DNA of 35,000 nt, taken from assembly GCA_013289175.1 (NCBI GenBank), contig JABDAN010000008.1, positions 1-35,000 on the forward strand, in the 5' to 3' direction. Positions within the stretch are counted from its first letter, which is position 1. Each line of letters starts with the position of its first letter. Below the pieces are notes generated by a model that ran no database searches, was not told the origin of the DNA, and saw only the letters and a program-made list of their open reading frames with translations. Origin of the DNA: Bacteroidota bacterium. GTDB taxonomy: Bacteria; Bacteroidota; Bacteroidia; Chitinophagales; Chitinophagaceae. Shown one piece after another: positions 23,975 to 31,991 of the stretch. A program made the translations under genes and the position numbers.

Positions 23975-26398
23975 ATGTTAAAAACATTTCTGAAACGTGC
24001 TTGGCGCAGACTGATTTCGCACAAATTGTATTCCATAATCAACATAAGTGGATTATCCGTTGGAATATGCAGTTGTGTATTGGCCGGCTTATATATTTCG
24101 AATGAATTGGATTATGATGAGTTTCACAGTCGATCAGATCAAATTTATCGGGTTACTATGCAGTACAGCGATGCTGGAACGATTGTACGAACTGCCGTAA
24201 CTGGTAGTAAAGCTGGTCCGGAACTAAAAAGAATATTCCCGTCGATTTTATCATTTGTCCGAATTAAAAAAAAGCCGTCTATCCTTCATGTCGGTGAAAA
24301 TAACTATTTGGTGACTAACCATATCTGTGTGGACAGAGCGTTTCTGGATGTATTTTCATTCAAACTCAGGAAAGGAAATCCCCGGAATCTTCTCGTCGAA
24401 CCTAATCAAGTTTTGATTACCCAAAGCGCAGCCAGGAAATATTTTGGTACCGACGATGTGTTGAATAGGACATGTCAGATAGATAACAGGTTTTGTGTTA
24501 TTGAGGGTATCCTGTCCGATCCGCCCGACAACTCGCAGATACAATTTGAACTAATTGAATCCTACATAGAAATTGTAAACCAAAAGCAGGAAGAGTGGTG
24601 GGATTTTAATTGTGTCACTTACATTTTGACCAATAATATCGTGACAAGAAATAGTTTGCGTCAGGGAATAAATCAATATATGGATAGCGAAACCGGAAGA
24701 ATGAGTACCAATTCCTCGGGTACTGATTACCTGCGCCTACAACTAGAGCCATTAAAATCTGTTCATCTTTTTTCGGATTTAGAAGGTTTAGAAGCCAACG
24801 GAAGTAGCGTATATGTATATATTGTTGCAAGTATAGCATTTTTGATTTTAGTGATTGTATGTTTCAACTATACGAATCTAGCAATCGCTCAATCGACCAG
24901 ACAAGTCAATGAAATCAGCATCCGCAGAATCTTAGGTGCAGGGGAAAGGCAATTGTTTATCAATAATCTAACGGAATCTGCATTTTTGGTATTTCTTGCC
25001 TACTGTCTAGGTCTAATCATCAATTACGGAGTTTTATATTTTGTCCATACTCGATTGGGATTAAAATTGAGCTTTGGCGGGCTCTTTACTCCTAGAGCAA
25101 TCTTAGCACAATCTGTGTTGTTAACTATCATTACCATGGGAGCTGGTGTATATTCGGCCTTTATTTTTTCGGGCGTTCCTGCGGTCCAATTGCTCACAAG
25201 GAATTCCGGGATTTCTAAATCAAGCGCTGGCATCAGGAATTTACTGATCATTGTTCAGTTTGTGATTTCTGTGTTTATGATTGCATCATCTATTTTAATA
25301 ACCAGGCAGCTTGACTTCTTGAGAGGCAAGGATTTAGGCTTTAAAAAGGCGGGAATCATCGTATTACCGATTAATGAGTCGATCAGGAATCACTATGGCG
25401 CGGTAAAAAAAGAATTGCTAAGCAGCTCAAAAATAATGAACGTATCGGCATGCTTTGAAACTCCAAGCCTGATTCAGTGGGAAGACAGGAATACCGCTGA
25501 TAACCTGGCGGACAAGAAAAGGATAAGCGATCAGAACGGATCTGGTGGACGTATGTTGTCATTAAATATTATACCAGTAGATCTAGATTTTATAAAAACC
25601 CTTCATATCAATATTTTGGAGGGGAGCGATTTCAGCGAAGCCGATTTATTTAAGACTAATAAGCAAAATAGCAGTTTTCCCATTTATAATACATATATTT
25701 TGAATGAAACCGCCGCGAGAGCTATGGGTTGGAAGCCTAAGGAAGCTGTTGGCAAAATAATTTATCATGAAGATCCTGGAGTCGTAAAGGCTGTAGTACA
25801 GGACATCCAGTTGGGTTCGATGCACCTGGCAAAAGGTCCCGTAGCTCTTATCCTGGATACGACGCAAATGAAGGAAATGCTTGTCAGGATTTCATCGGAC
25901 AATGTTCCAGATGCGATTGATTTTATCCGAAGGGTTTGGAAAGGATATTCGCCTGATCGAACATTTAGCTATCATTATCTGGATGACGAATACATGATGC
26001 TTTATAAACCGGATCACAATATCGAGATATTGTTCAGATTTTTTTCGACGCTTGCTATCTTTTTCGCCTGCCTTGGATTATTTGGTTTAGCTGAGTTTGT
26101 TACGCTTGCCCGATCTAAGGAAATAGGGATTCGAAAAATACTAGGTGCTACTCCTGTGAGCCTGGCGCTTCAACTATCCAAACGATTTTTAAAACTCCTT
26201 TTGATTTCAACGAGTATAGCGGTGCCATTGGTTTATATTTTTCAGGAAAGGTGGTTGGCGGATTTTGCCTATCGAATAGATATTGGTATTTGGGTAATTA
26301 TTACCGCTATCGGTTCGGCAATTTTGATTTCCATTTTGACTGTTGGAATTCAGGTCTATCAGTCTTCGAATATTAATCCTTTGAAAAATATGAATTAA
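23975..26398 (+). CDS. FtsX/MacB-type ABC permease, large two-half protein
   Basis: An 807-residue permease of the FtsX-like family with two MacB-type periplasmic domains. Hydrophobic segments are seen at about 20-43, 280-302, 328-350, 376-398, 423-445, 688-708, 735-755 and 770-792, giving the usual one plus three, repeated. The characteristic SKEIGIRKILGATP coupling motif follows the sixth segment (and a variant, NEISIRRILGAGE, follows the second). Such proteins act as mechanotransmission or lipoprotein/peptide export permeases with a separate ATPase, which is not in this window; in Bacteroidota many are encoded without a neighbouring ATPase. It starts 7 bases after the acid phosphatase gene. 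Its GC content looks lower than that of the core genes at 27-31 kb. Confidence 0.92.
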   Translation: MLKTFLKRAWRRLISHKLYSIINISGLSVGICSCVLAGLYISNELDYDEFHSRSDQIYRVTMQYSDAGTIVRTAVTGSKAGPELKRIFPSILSFVRIKKKPSILHVGENNYLVTNHICVDRAFLDVFSFKLRKGNPRNLLVEPNQVLITQSAARKYFGTDDVLNRTCQIDNRFCVIEGILSDPPDNSQIQFELIESYIEIVNQKQEEWWDFNCVTYILTNNIVTRNSLRQGINQYMDSETGRMSTNSSGTDYLRLQLEPLKSVHLFSDLEGLEANGSSVYVYIVASIAFLILVIVCFNYTNLAIAQSTRQVNEISIRRILGAGERQLFINNLTESAFLVFLAYCLGLIINYGVLYFVHTRLGLKLSFGGLFTPRAILAQSVLLTIITMGAGVYSAFIFSGVPAVQLLTRNSGISKSSAGIRNLLIIVQFVISVFMIASSILITRQLDFLRGKDLGFKKAGIIVLPINESIRNHYGAVKKELLSSSKIMNVSACFETPSLIQWEDRNTADNLADKKRISDQNGSGGRMLSLNIIPVDLDFIKTLHINILEGSDFSEADLFKTNKQNSSFPIYNTYILNETAARAMGWKPKEAVGKIIYHEDPGVVKAVVQDIQLGSMHLAKGPVALILDTTQMKEMLVRISSDNVPDAIDFIRRVWKGYSPDRTFSYHYLDDEYMMLYKPDHNIEILFRFFSTLAIFFACLGLFGLAEFVTLARSKEIGIRKILGATPVSLALQLSKRFLKLLLISTSIAVPLVYIFQERWLADFAYRIDIGIWVIITAIGSAILISILTVGIQVYQSSNINPLKNMN

Positions 26399-26524
26399 TC
26401 ACATTTTTCAAGTTACGATAGCGAAAATAACTATTCGTTTTGGGGTAGACTGAAGGGTCGCTGACATTACAAAATCGACGGCGAAAAGGAAAAGACGGGT
26501 CATAGCCTGCATAACGTTGAACGA

Positions 26525-26878
26525 TTAATTTCCCGGAATTTCTTTCCATCCAGAAAAAGGCACTTCTTTGACTGAATCTGGAACTGGCTGATCCCAGAGA
26601 ATTTCGGCGGCACCTGGTGTTTTATAGGGAAATCGTAGATAGTACCGACCATTTGGATAAACGATCCCTTTGTTATCTAAAGCGGCTGCAGTAGAGCGGT
26701 ATATTTTATAGTCAACGCTGAATTGATACTCGATTTCGCCGTGGGTTCTTGGATTTTGTATCTTACCTGTGGTGGTTGCTACGGTGTAGCGGATATCCTG
26801 ATGGTTGAGCCAACTTCTCCATCCGGCATACATAATAACTGCGGCTGCAAAACAAAGCCTTAAAGTATACTTACGCAT
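26525..26878 (-). CDS. Small membrane-anchored protein, unknown function
   Basis: A 117-residue protein with a basic N-terminus (MRKYTLRLCF), one hydrophobic segment at about 8-21 and a soluble C-terminal domain of short strands (IEYQFSVDYKIYRST, GRYYLRFPYKTPGAAEILWDQPVP). The layout, a single membrane anchor followed by a beta-rich domain containing a TGKI/Y-x-F-x-V-x-G/D pattern, resembles small DUF3592-like proteins, but I do not recognise a specific family. It is convergent with the permease gene. No enzyme motif is seen. Confidence 0.65.
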   Translation of the reverse strand: MRKYTLRLCFAAAVIMYAGWRSWLNHQDIRYTVATTTGKIQNPRTHGEIEYQFSVDYKIYRSTAAALDNKGIVYPNGRYYLRFPYKTPGAAEILWDQPVPDSVKEVPFSGWKEIPGN

Positions 26879-27303
26879 ACGTATCGTGGATTAATTGCAG
26901 TATCAATGACCCTGAGACAATTTATTTAATTCAATCAAATTTACATATTCATTTCACCGGACCCCTGGTATAATGCCGGCCATTGCGTTCGGTTAACCGG
27001 CTGGTTTATCATTCAGGTTTGGAGGCGCTTTTGTACTGGTCCTTTATCAATTGAATCGTTTTAAATGGATCGTCGGCAGTTTTTTCAAGAGAATTGACTG
27101 TATTTGCTGATTCGATTTGACTATTCGACATTGGAATATTTGTCGCAGATGGTCAAGGGCTTTTAGCGCTTAGTATTCTAAAGGTTTGGGATCGAGTTCC
27201 AACACATGCTCGAGCAACCATCGTTGGGTAAGTCTTTGAAACTTTTTTATCCCGAATCGTCAATCAAACGGCATAAAATGCTGATTTTCCCTTCATATTA
27301 GAG
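26879..27303. other. Mostly gene-free region upstream of tRNA-Glu
   Basis: About 425 bases with one plausible small gene (27009-27131, minus strand). Elsewhere I see no recognisable gene, repeat or RNA. A short inverted sequence, GGTTAACC at 26992-26999, is too short to interpret. Confidence 0.45.
27009..27131 (-). CDS. Possible 40-residue small protein
   Basis: A short open frame from ATG at 27131 to TGA at 27009 encodes a hydrophilic 40-residue peptide (begins MSNSQIESANTVNSLEK, then ADDPFKTIQLIKDQYKSASK). Its amino-acid composition is protein-like: few Cys, Trp or low-complexity runs, a mix of charged residues, and a likely helix at about 22-35. It has no hydrophobic segment, so a cytoplasmic location is likely. 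No family is recognised, no clear ribosome site precedes it, and the frame is short enough to occur by chance. Sequence conservation in relatives would decide. Confidence 0.35.
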   Translation of the reverse strand: MSNSQIESANTVNSLEKTADDPFKTIQLIKDQYKSASKPE

Positions 27304-27341
27304 AAATAAAAAATCCGCCGACCATTAAAGATCAGCGGATT
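27304..27341 (-). terminator. Rho-independent terminator of tRNA-Glu
   Basis: On the minus strand a 12-bp stem with two G-U pairs (arms 27330-27341 and 27312-27323, loop 27324-27329) is followed by a T-run (A-rich 27304-27311 on the plus strand). It lies 33 bases past the 3' end of the tRNA, so it is the likely end of the tRNA precursor. Confidence 0.8.
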
Positions 27342-27374
27342 ATAATTTGTAGATTTCTTAAAAACCTGAATTTG

Positions 27375-27446
27375 TACCGCGTACGGGAATCGAACCCGTG
27401 ATTCATCCGTGAAAGGGATGCGTCTTAACCCCTTGACCAACGCGGC
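27375..27446 (-). tRNA. tRNA-Glu (anticodon UUC)
   Basis: A complete cloverleaf can be folded. The acceptor stem pairs GCCGCGT with ACGCGGT (one G-U pair at the end), the D arm has stem GTC/GAC, the anticodon arm CATCC-CTTTCAC-GGATG has anticodon TTC, and the T arm is ACGGG-TTCGATT-CCCGT. The discriminator base is A and no CCA is encoded. Anticodon UUC reads glutamate codons GAA and GAG. It has its own terminator just downstream, and is read away from gap. Confidence 0.96.
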
Positions 27447-27534
27447 GTTAACACTGTACCCCTAAGCATTTTTACCGTTTAGGGTCTGCAAAGATATAGG
27501 CTGTTCCGATAACTTCCCAAATGTTTTTGTTTCG

Positions 27535-27542
27535 TAACTTTG
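27535..27542 (+). promoter_or_regulatory. Bacteroidota -7 element upstream of gap
   Basis: TAACTTTG is an exact match to the Bacteroidota -7 consensus TAnnTTTG, 26 bases before the gap start codon. No good -33 TTG is found at the usual spacing, so only the -7 half is supported. Confidence 0.5.
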
Positions 27543-27568
27543 CATCCTAAAAACAAACAATCAAAGCT

Positions 27569-28582
27569 ATGAGCACAGTAAAAGTTGCGATCAATGGTTT
27601 CGGAAGGATCGGACGGTTGGTATATCGCCAGATCTACAATATGAAAGGTATTGACATCGTCGCGATCAACGATCTGACCAGTCCCCAAGTATTGGCGCAC
27701 CTCCTGAAATATGACAGTGCACAGGGCCGCTTTAATGAAGACGTAAAACATTCTGAAAATTCCATTTCCGTAAACGGAGAAGAGATAAAAATATATGCAC
27801 AAAAAAACCCTGCCGAGATTCCATGGAAAAATCATGATGTGGATGTAGTATTGGAATGCACTGGTTTTTTTGCCGACAAAGACAAAGCAGAACTTCATTT
27901 GAAAGGCGGTGCTAAAAGAGTAGTGATTTCTGCTCCGGCTACCGGTGATTTGAAAACGATCGTTTTCAATGTCAATCATTCTATCCTGGACGGCAAGGAA
28001 ACGGTTATCAGCTGCGCATCCTGTACAACCAATTGTTTGGCGCCGATGGCCGATACGCTGGACAGAAAATTTGGTATTGAAATGGGTTTCATGACTACCG
28101 TACATGCTTATACCAATGATCAGAATACACAGGATGCTCCCCATCCAAAAGGAGATCTCAGACGTGCGAGAGCTGCTGCTCAGAATATCGTTCCCAACAG
28201 CACCGGAGCTGCCAAAGCAATCGGACTGGTTCTTCCTCAACTCAAAGGCAAACTCGATGGAAATGCGCAAAGAGTTCCGGTTATTACGGGTTCACTAACC
28301 GAGCTGACAACCATTTTAAATAAAAAAGTTACAGCAGAAGAGGTCAATGCCGCTATGAAAGCTGCGAGTAACGAAAGTTTCGGATATACGGAAGATGAAA
28401 TTGTGAGCAGCGATATCGTGGGTAGTCATTTTGGATCTCTATTCGACGCCACCCAAACCAAAGTAATCACTGTAGGAGAAAAACAACTGGTGAAAACAGT
28501 GAGCTGGTATGACAATGAGATGAGTTATGTGAGTCAGCTGGTGCGAACAGTACACTACTTCGCCGGCCTGATAAGCAAATAA
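27569..28582 (+). CDS. gap: Glyceraldehyde-3-phosphate dehydrogenase, type I
   Basis: A 337-residue, full-length GAPDH, which converts glyceraldehyde 3-phosphate, NAD and phosphate into 1,3-bisphosphoglycerate in the cytoplasm. The NAD-binding N-terminus [14 protein letters not shown] (8-21), the active-site block SCASCTTNC with catalytic Cys152, the [10 protein letters not shown] block that supplies the catalytic histidine, and [12 protein letters not shown] near the C-terminus are all present. The ATG at 27569 is preceded by an AAGC/AAAGCT stretch rather than a strong Shine-Dalgarno, as usual here. It is followed after 66 bases by pgk, but a strong hairpin lies between. No unusual features are seen. 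Confidence 0.98.
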   Translation: MSTVKVAINGFGRIGRLVYRQIYNMKGIDIVAINDLTSPQVLAHLLKYDSAQGRFNEDVKHSENSISVNGEEIKIYAQKNPAEIPWKNHDVDVVLECTGFFADKDKAELHLKGGAKRVVISAPATGDLKTIVFNVNHSILDGKETVISCASCTTNCLAPMADTLDRKFGIEMGFMTTVHAYTNDQNTQDAPHPKGDLRRARAAAQNIVPNSTGAAKAIGLVLPQLKGKLDGNAQRVPVITGSLTELTTILNKKVTAEEVNAAMKAASNESFGYTEDEIVSSDIVGSHFGSLFDATQTKVITVGEKQLVKTVSWYDNEMSYVSQLVRTVHYFAGLISK

Positions 28583-28595
28583 ATATTTTATTTTG

Positions 28596-28620
28596 GAAAT
28601 CCCGCCATCGGCGGGATTTC
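28596..28620 (+). terminator. Hairpin between gap and pgk
   Basis: A perfect 11-bp stem (GAAATCCCGCC / GGCGGGATTTC, loop of 3) lies 14 bases past the gap stop and 29 bases before the pgk start. The T-run after it is weak (TTCCTTCT). It may partly terminate transcription or protect the gap mRNA, which would allow more gap than pgk. Confidence 0.7.
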
Positions 28621-28648
28621 TTCCTTCTATCCCTTAAATAATTTCCAC

Positions 28649-29851
28649 ATGTCCAGATTCTCCCAATACAATTTCAAAGGAAAAAAAGCACTGGTCCGGG
28701 TGGATTTCAATGTTCCGCTTACGGACAAGATGGAAATTACCGACGACAACCGGATGCGGGCCGCGGTACCAACCATTCAAAAAATCCTCGACGATGGAGG
28801 ATCTGTCATCCTGATGTCCCACCTGGGTCGCCCAAAAGACGGCCCAACTGACAAATACTCCCTAAGGTACTTGGTAAAACATTTGTCGGATTTACTTGGC
28901 GGCAAAACCGTCCTTTTCGCGGATGATTGCATTGGCGCACAGGCAAAATCGGCTGCTTCCCAACTCAAGCCCGGTCAGGTTTTGCTACTGGAAAATCTTC
29001 GTTTTTATAAAGAAGAGGAAAAAGGAGATGAGGGATTTGCCAAAAAATTAGCAGAATTGGGTGATATATATGTCAACGACGCCTTCGGCACTGCCCACCG
29101 TGCCCATGCTTCAACTGCCGTCATCGCAAAATTTTTCCCCGGGGATAAAAAAATGTTCGGTCTTTTGATGGAGTCTGAAGTGATGAGCGCCGAAAAAGTA
29201 TTACACGACTCTAAAAAACCTTTCGTTGCCATCATCGGAGGTGCCAAGGTTTCCGACAAGATGCTGATTCTTGAAAACTTGCTTGAAAAAGCCACGGACA
29301 TCATTATCGGGGGTGGGATGGCCTATACCTTTATGAAAGCCGAAGGCGGAAAGATCGGAAACTCTCTTTGTGAGGATGACCGGATTTCTATGGCTTTGGG
29401 CATTCTTGCCAGGGCAACGGCCAAGGGTGTATGTATTCATCTGCCCGCCGATTCGACGATAGCTGATAAATTTGATGCCAAAGCACAGACTTCGGCTGCG
29501 CCGAGCAATAATATTCCTGATGGATGGATGGGCCTGGACATCGGGGTAAATGCCAGCGAACAGTTTTCAAATGTGATCAAGAGATCAAAAACCATCCTCT
29601 GGAACGGTCCCATGGGCGTTTTTGAAATGGAAAGTTTCCGCCATGGCACAAAATCCATTGCACTGGCTGTGGTGGATGCCACCAAAAACGGAGCCTTTTC
29701 CCTGGTAGGCGGTGGGGATTCGGTAGCAGCTGTGAATATGTTTGGATTGGCTGACGAAGTCAGCTATGTATCCACGGGAGGAGGCGCAATGCTGGAGTAT
29801 TTCGAAGGAAAAGAACTTCCGGGGATAGCGGCCATCAACCAGGAATCCTAA
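28649..29851 (+). CDS. pgk: Phosphoglycerate kinase
   Basis: A 400-residue, full-length phosphoglycerate kinase, which transfers the phosphate of 1,3-bisphosphoglycerate to ADP. Substrate-binding RVDFNVPL (17-24), the LMSHLGRPK block, [21 protein letters not shown], the hinge/nucleotide motifs GGAKVSDK and GPMGVFE, and the GGGDS plus [11 protein letters not shown] ending are all visible. It acts in the cytoplasm directly after GAPDH in glycolysis. The distance of 66 bases to gap and shared direction suggest one operon with an internal hairpin. The LemA gene follows 67 bases later. Confidence 0.98.
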   Translation: MSRFSQYNFKGKKALVRVDFNVPLTDKMEITDDNRMRAAVPTIQKILDDGGSVILMSHLGRPKDGPTDKYSLRYLVKHLSDLLGGKTVLFADDCIGAQAKSAASQLKPGQVLLLENLRFYKEEEKGDEGFAKKLAELGDIYVNDAFGTAHRAHASTAVIAKFFPGDKKMFGLLMESEVMSAEKVLHDSKKPFVAIIGGAKVSDKMLILENLLEKATDIIIGGGMAYTFMKAEGGKIGNSLCEDDRISMALGILARATAKGVCIHLPADSTIADKFDAKAQTSAAPSNNIPDGWMGLDIGVNASEQFSNVIKRSKTILWNGPMGVFEMESFRHGTKSIALAVVDATKNGAFSLVGGGDSVAAVNMFGLADEVSYVSTGGGAMLEYFEGKELPGIAAINQES

Positions 29852-29918
29852 TTCCGGGTCTCAACGAACTTCTTTTCAAGGAAATTGTTACATTTAGCAT
29901 CTAACAAAAAACAATCTT

Positions 29919-30509
29919 ATGAGCACGCGTAATTTATCACTCATTATTATAGTCGGGGTTATACTGCTTTTTGGCGGATGCGCCTGCAGCGGTTACAATA
30001 ACCTGGTTGCCAAAGATGAAAATGTGAAGAATAAATGGGCCAATGTGCAGAGTGATTACCAACGCAGAAGTGATCTGATTCCCAATCTCGTCAATACCGT
30101 GAAGGGAGCGGCTAATTTCGAACAAACGACTTTGACCAATGTGATTGAAGCCCGGGCAAAAGCAACCCAGGTACAAATCAATGCCGGCGACCTCACGCCA
30201 GAAAACCTTGCCAAATTTCAACAGGCACAAGCCGGGTTGAGTGGTGCCCTGGGTAAATTGCTTGCGGTAGCAGAAGCTTACCCGGAATTGAAAGCAACGC
30301 AGAATTTCAGGGATCTGCAAGCGCAACTCGAAGGAACGGAAAACCGGATTAAGGTTTCACGCAATGATTTTAACGCTGCAGTTCAGGACTATAACCAGAC
30401 TGTCAGAAGTTTCCCAAATAATATTTTTGGAGGTATGTTTGGTTTTCATGCCAAACCACCCTTCCAATCTGATCCGGGTGCAGATAAAGCACCAGATGTG
30501 AAGTTCTGA
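29919..30509 (+). CDS. lemA: LemA family membrane protein
   Basis: A 196-residue LemA family protein. One membrane segment is at about 7-21, ending in a cysteine-containing GGCACSGYNNL stretch (cysteines at 21 and 23), which could even be a lipobox. It is followed by the characteristic LemA helical domain: VAKDENVKNKWANVQSDYQRRSDLIPNLVNTVKG, then EQTTLTNVIEARAKATQVQ, a Q-A-Q-x-x-L-S-G-A-L-G-K-L block and the conserved NFRDLQAQLEGTENRI and YNQTVRSFPNNIF ending. LemA proteins form helical bundles anchored to the membrane. Their role is unclear, though they commonly occur beside TPM-domain genes as here. A possible -7-like TACATTTA is at 29889. Confidence 0.95.
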   Translation: MSTRNLSLIIIVGVILLFGGCACSGYNNLVAKDENVKNKWANVQSDYQRRSDLIPNLVNTVKGAANFEQTTLTNVIEARAKATQVQINAGDLTPENLAKFQQAQAGLSGALGKLLAVAEAYPELKATQNFRDLQAQLEGTENRIKVSRNDFNAAVQDYNQTVRSFPNNIFGGMFGFHAKPPFQSDPGADKAPDVKF

Positions 30510-30531
30510 CCATCGCCCTAATACCATCGTT

Positions 30532-30990
30532 TTGAAAATTCCATTTTTTTCAAGAAAGGATTTTTTTTCTGAGGAAGAAAAGAAACAGATTGTCGGTGCC
30601 ATCGGGACAGCTGAACAACAAACCAGTGGTGAAATCCGGGTTTACGTGGAAAGTCGCTGTCGTTTTGTGGATCCCATCGACCGGGCTGCGGAAGTATTTG
30701 CTCTTCTAAAAATGGACAAGACGGCCGGACACAATGCAGTCTTGATCTATCTGGCGGTCAAAGACCGGCAGCTGGCGGTTTTCGGCGACCAGGGTATTCA
30801 TGATAAGGTAGGTGAGATTTTCTGGCAAAAAGAGGTCCTGCATATGCTTTCCCATTTTCAGAAGGACCACTATGCTGATGCCATTGTCCAGGTCATAATG
30901 GACATCGGCCAAGCATTGAAACAACATTTTCCTTACGACCGGCAGACCGATGTCAACGAGTTGCCGGACGATATTGTTTTCGGCAGGTAA
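30532..30990 (+). CDS. Cytoplasmic TPM domain protein
   Basis: A 152-residue protein consisting of one TPM domain (about 15-130): KQIVGAIGTAEQQTSGEIRVYVESRC, then NAVLIYLAVKDRQLAVFGDQGIHDKVG and HYADAIVQVIMDIGQAL. It lacks a signal peptide and membrane segments, unlike its neighbour. The start is a TTG at 30532 (reading MKIPFFSRKDFF): no ATG is in frame before residue 63 of this protein, and the 22-base spacing after lemA fits. TPM-domain proteins are implicated in envelope processes and photosystem repair in plants; the bacterial function is unknown. It ends 12 bases before the next TPM gene, so lemA, this gene and that one form an operon. Confidence 0.9.
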   Translation: MKIPFFSRKDFFSEEEKKQIVGAIGTAEQQTSGEIRVYVESRCRFVDPIDRAAEVFALLKMDKTAGHNAVLIYLAVKDRQLAVFGDQGIHDKVGEIFWQKEVLHMLSHFQKDHYADAIVQVIMDIGQALKQHFPYDRQTDVNELPDDIVFGR

Positions 30991-31002
30991 AGCCTTCCTT
31001 AC

Positions 31003-31803
31003 ATGAAGAATTTCAAGAAATTAATTCTGTTTTTTCTGGTTTTCACCAGTTTTGCCGGCAACGCGCAAAATGTTCCGCCGCCGCCCAACCCGCCGCGGTT
31101 GGTAAACGATTTTGCGCATGTGATGACAGGTGATCAGGTTGAAGAACTCGAAACCAAACTGGTGGCTTATGACGACAGTACATCGATACAAATAGCGGTC
31201 GTGACGGTCCAGACCACAGGCGATTATGATATTGCGGACTATGCACTGAAAATTCTGCGCGACTGGAAAGTAGGGAATAAAAAAACAAACAATGGCATTG
31301 TGGTGCTGGCAGCGATTCAGGATCACAAAGTATATATTGCTACCGGATATGGTATGGAAGGTGTGCTGCCTGATATCACTTCCAAACAAATTATAGAGGA
31401 CGAGATCGTTCCTAATTTCAAACAATCCAATTATTACCGGGGATTTGACCTGGGTGCCGATGCCATCATTCAGGCATCTCGCGGGGAATATGTTGCACCA
31501 TCGGGATATGATCAACGCAAACACCAGGGATCTGGCGGGGGCAATGCGCTGGGTATTATCATTTTTATCATTGTCATTATTGTATTGATCAGTCGCCGGG
31601 GTGGAGGCAGAGGTGGCGGTGGTGGGATGTTCAATGGATCAGGTGTACTTCCCTTCTTGATAGGCAATATGCTGGGCGGAATGGGTCGCGGTGGCGGAGG
31701 TTGGTCAGGTGGTGGTGGAGGCGGATTTGGAGGCGGCGGTGGAGGTTTTGGTGGATTCGGCGGCGGCAGTGGCGGCGGCGGCGGTGCCGGGGGCTCCTGG
31801 TAA
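31003..31803 (+). CDS. Exported TPM domain protein with Gly-rich tail (YgcG-like)
   Basis: A 266-residue envelope protein. A signal peptide (MKNFKKLILFFLVFTSFAGNAQ) is followed by a TPM domain at about 30-165 (LVNDFAHVMTGDQVEELETKL, SIQIAVVTVQTTG, GIVVLAAIQDHKVYIATGYGMEG, YRGFDLGADAIIQ). A membrane segment is near 182-197 (ALGIIIFIIVIIVLIS), then an arginine-rich patch and a tail of almost only Gly, with Ser, Phe and Trp. This is the YgcG-like layout with the TPM domain outside and the glycine-rich tail inside the cell. It is the third gene of the lemA-TPM-TPM operon. A strong terminator follows at 31903. Confidence 0.93.
   Translation: MKNFKKLILFFLVFTSFAGNAQNVPPPPNPPRLVNDFAHVMTGDQVEELETKLVAYDDSTSIQIAVVTVQTTGDYDIADYALKILRDWKVGNKKTNNGIVVLAAIQDHKVYIATGYGMEGVLPDITSKQIIEDEIVPNFKQSNYYRGFDLGADAIIQASRGEYVAPSGYDQRKHQGSGGGNALGIIIFIIVIIVLISRRGGGRGGGGGMFNGSGVLPFLIGNMLGGMGRGGGGWSGGGGGGFGGGGGGFGGFGGGSGGGGGAGGSW
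31600..31797 (+). repeat. GGN-rich low-complexity DNA encoding the glycine tail
   Basis: The last third of the TPM gene is dominated by GGT, GGC and GGA codons. The repeat units are imperfect, so length variation by slippage would be in-frame and could easily be tolerated. It has no function visible at DNA level apart from coding. Confidence 0.75.
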
Positions 31804-31902
31804 TCCTCTGGAAGGAATAATACATTTAGGGTAATTGGCTGGCCTTTCTGCAGGTCACACTAGGCAAAATTAGAAGACTTAGGAGCACACCATAAAAATT
31901 TT

Positions 31903-31926
31903 AAGCACCCCTGGGTGCTTTTTTTA
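31903..31926 (+). terminator. Strong terminator of the lemA-TPM operon
   Basis: A perfect 8-bp stem (AAGCACCC / GGGTGCTT, loop CT) runs into a run of seven or more T residues. It lies 100 bases past the TPM stop and 66 bases before the stop of the convergent aminopeptidase. The T-rich flank on the other strand (TTAAAATTTTT) may allow weak bidirectional use. Confidence 0.88.
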
Positions 31927-31991
31927 TTCTGGTTACTGCTGTGAAAGGGGCCTGCCCTTGTTTTCTCCGGACAGGCCTGACTGTTTGGAAC

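Noticed and set aside
27479-28270. A 263-codon open frame on the minus strand opposite gap
   Set aside because: It is a shadow of a strongly conserved gene in the opposite frame; its translation is cysteine-rich with no domain.
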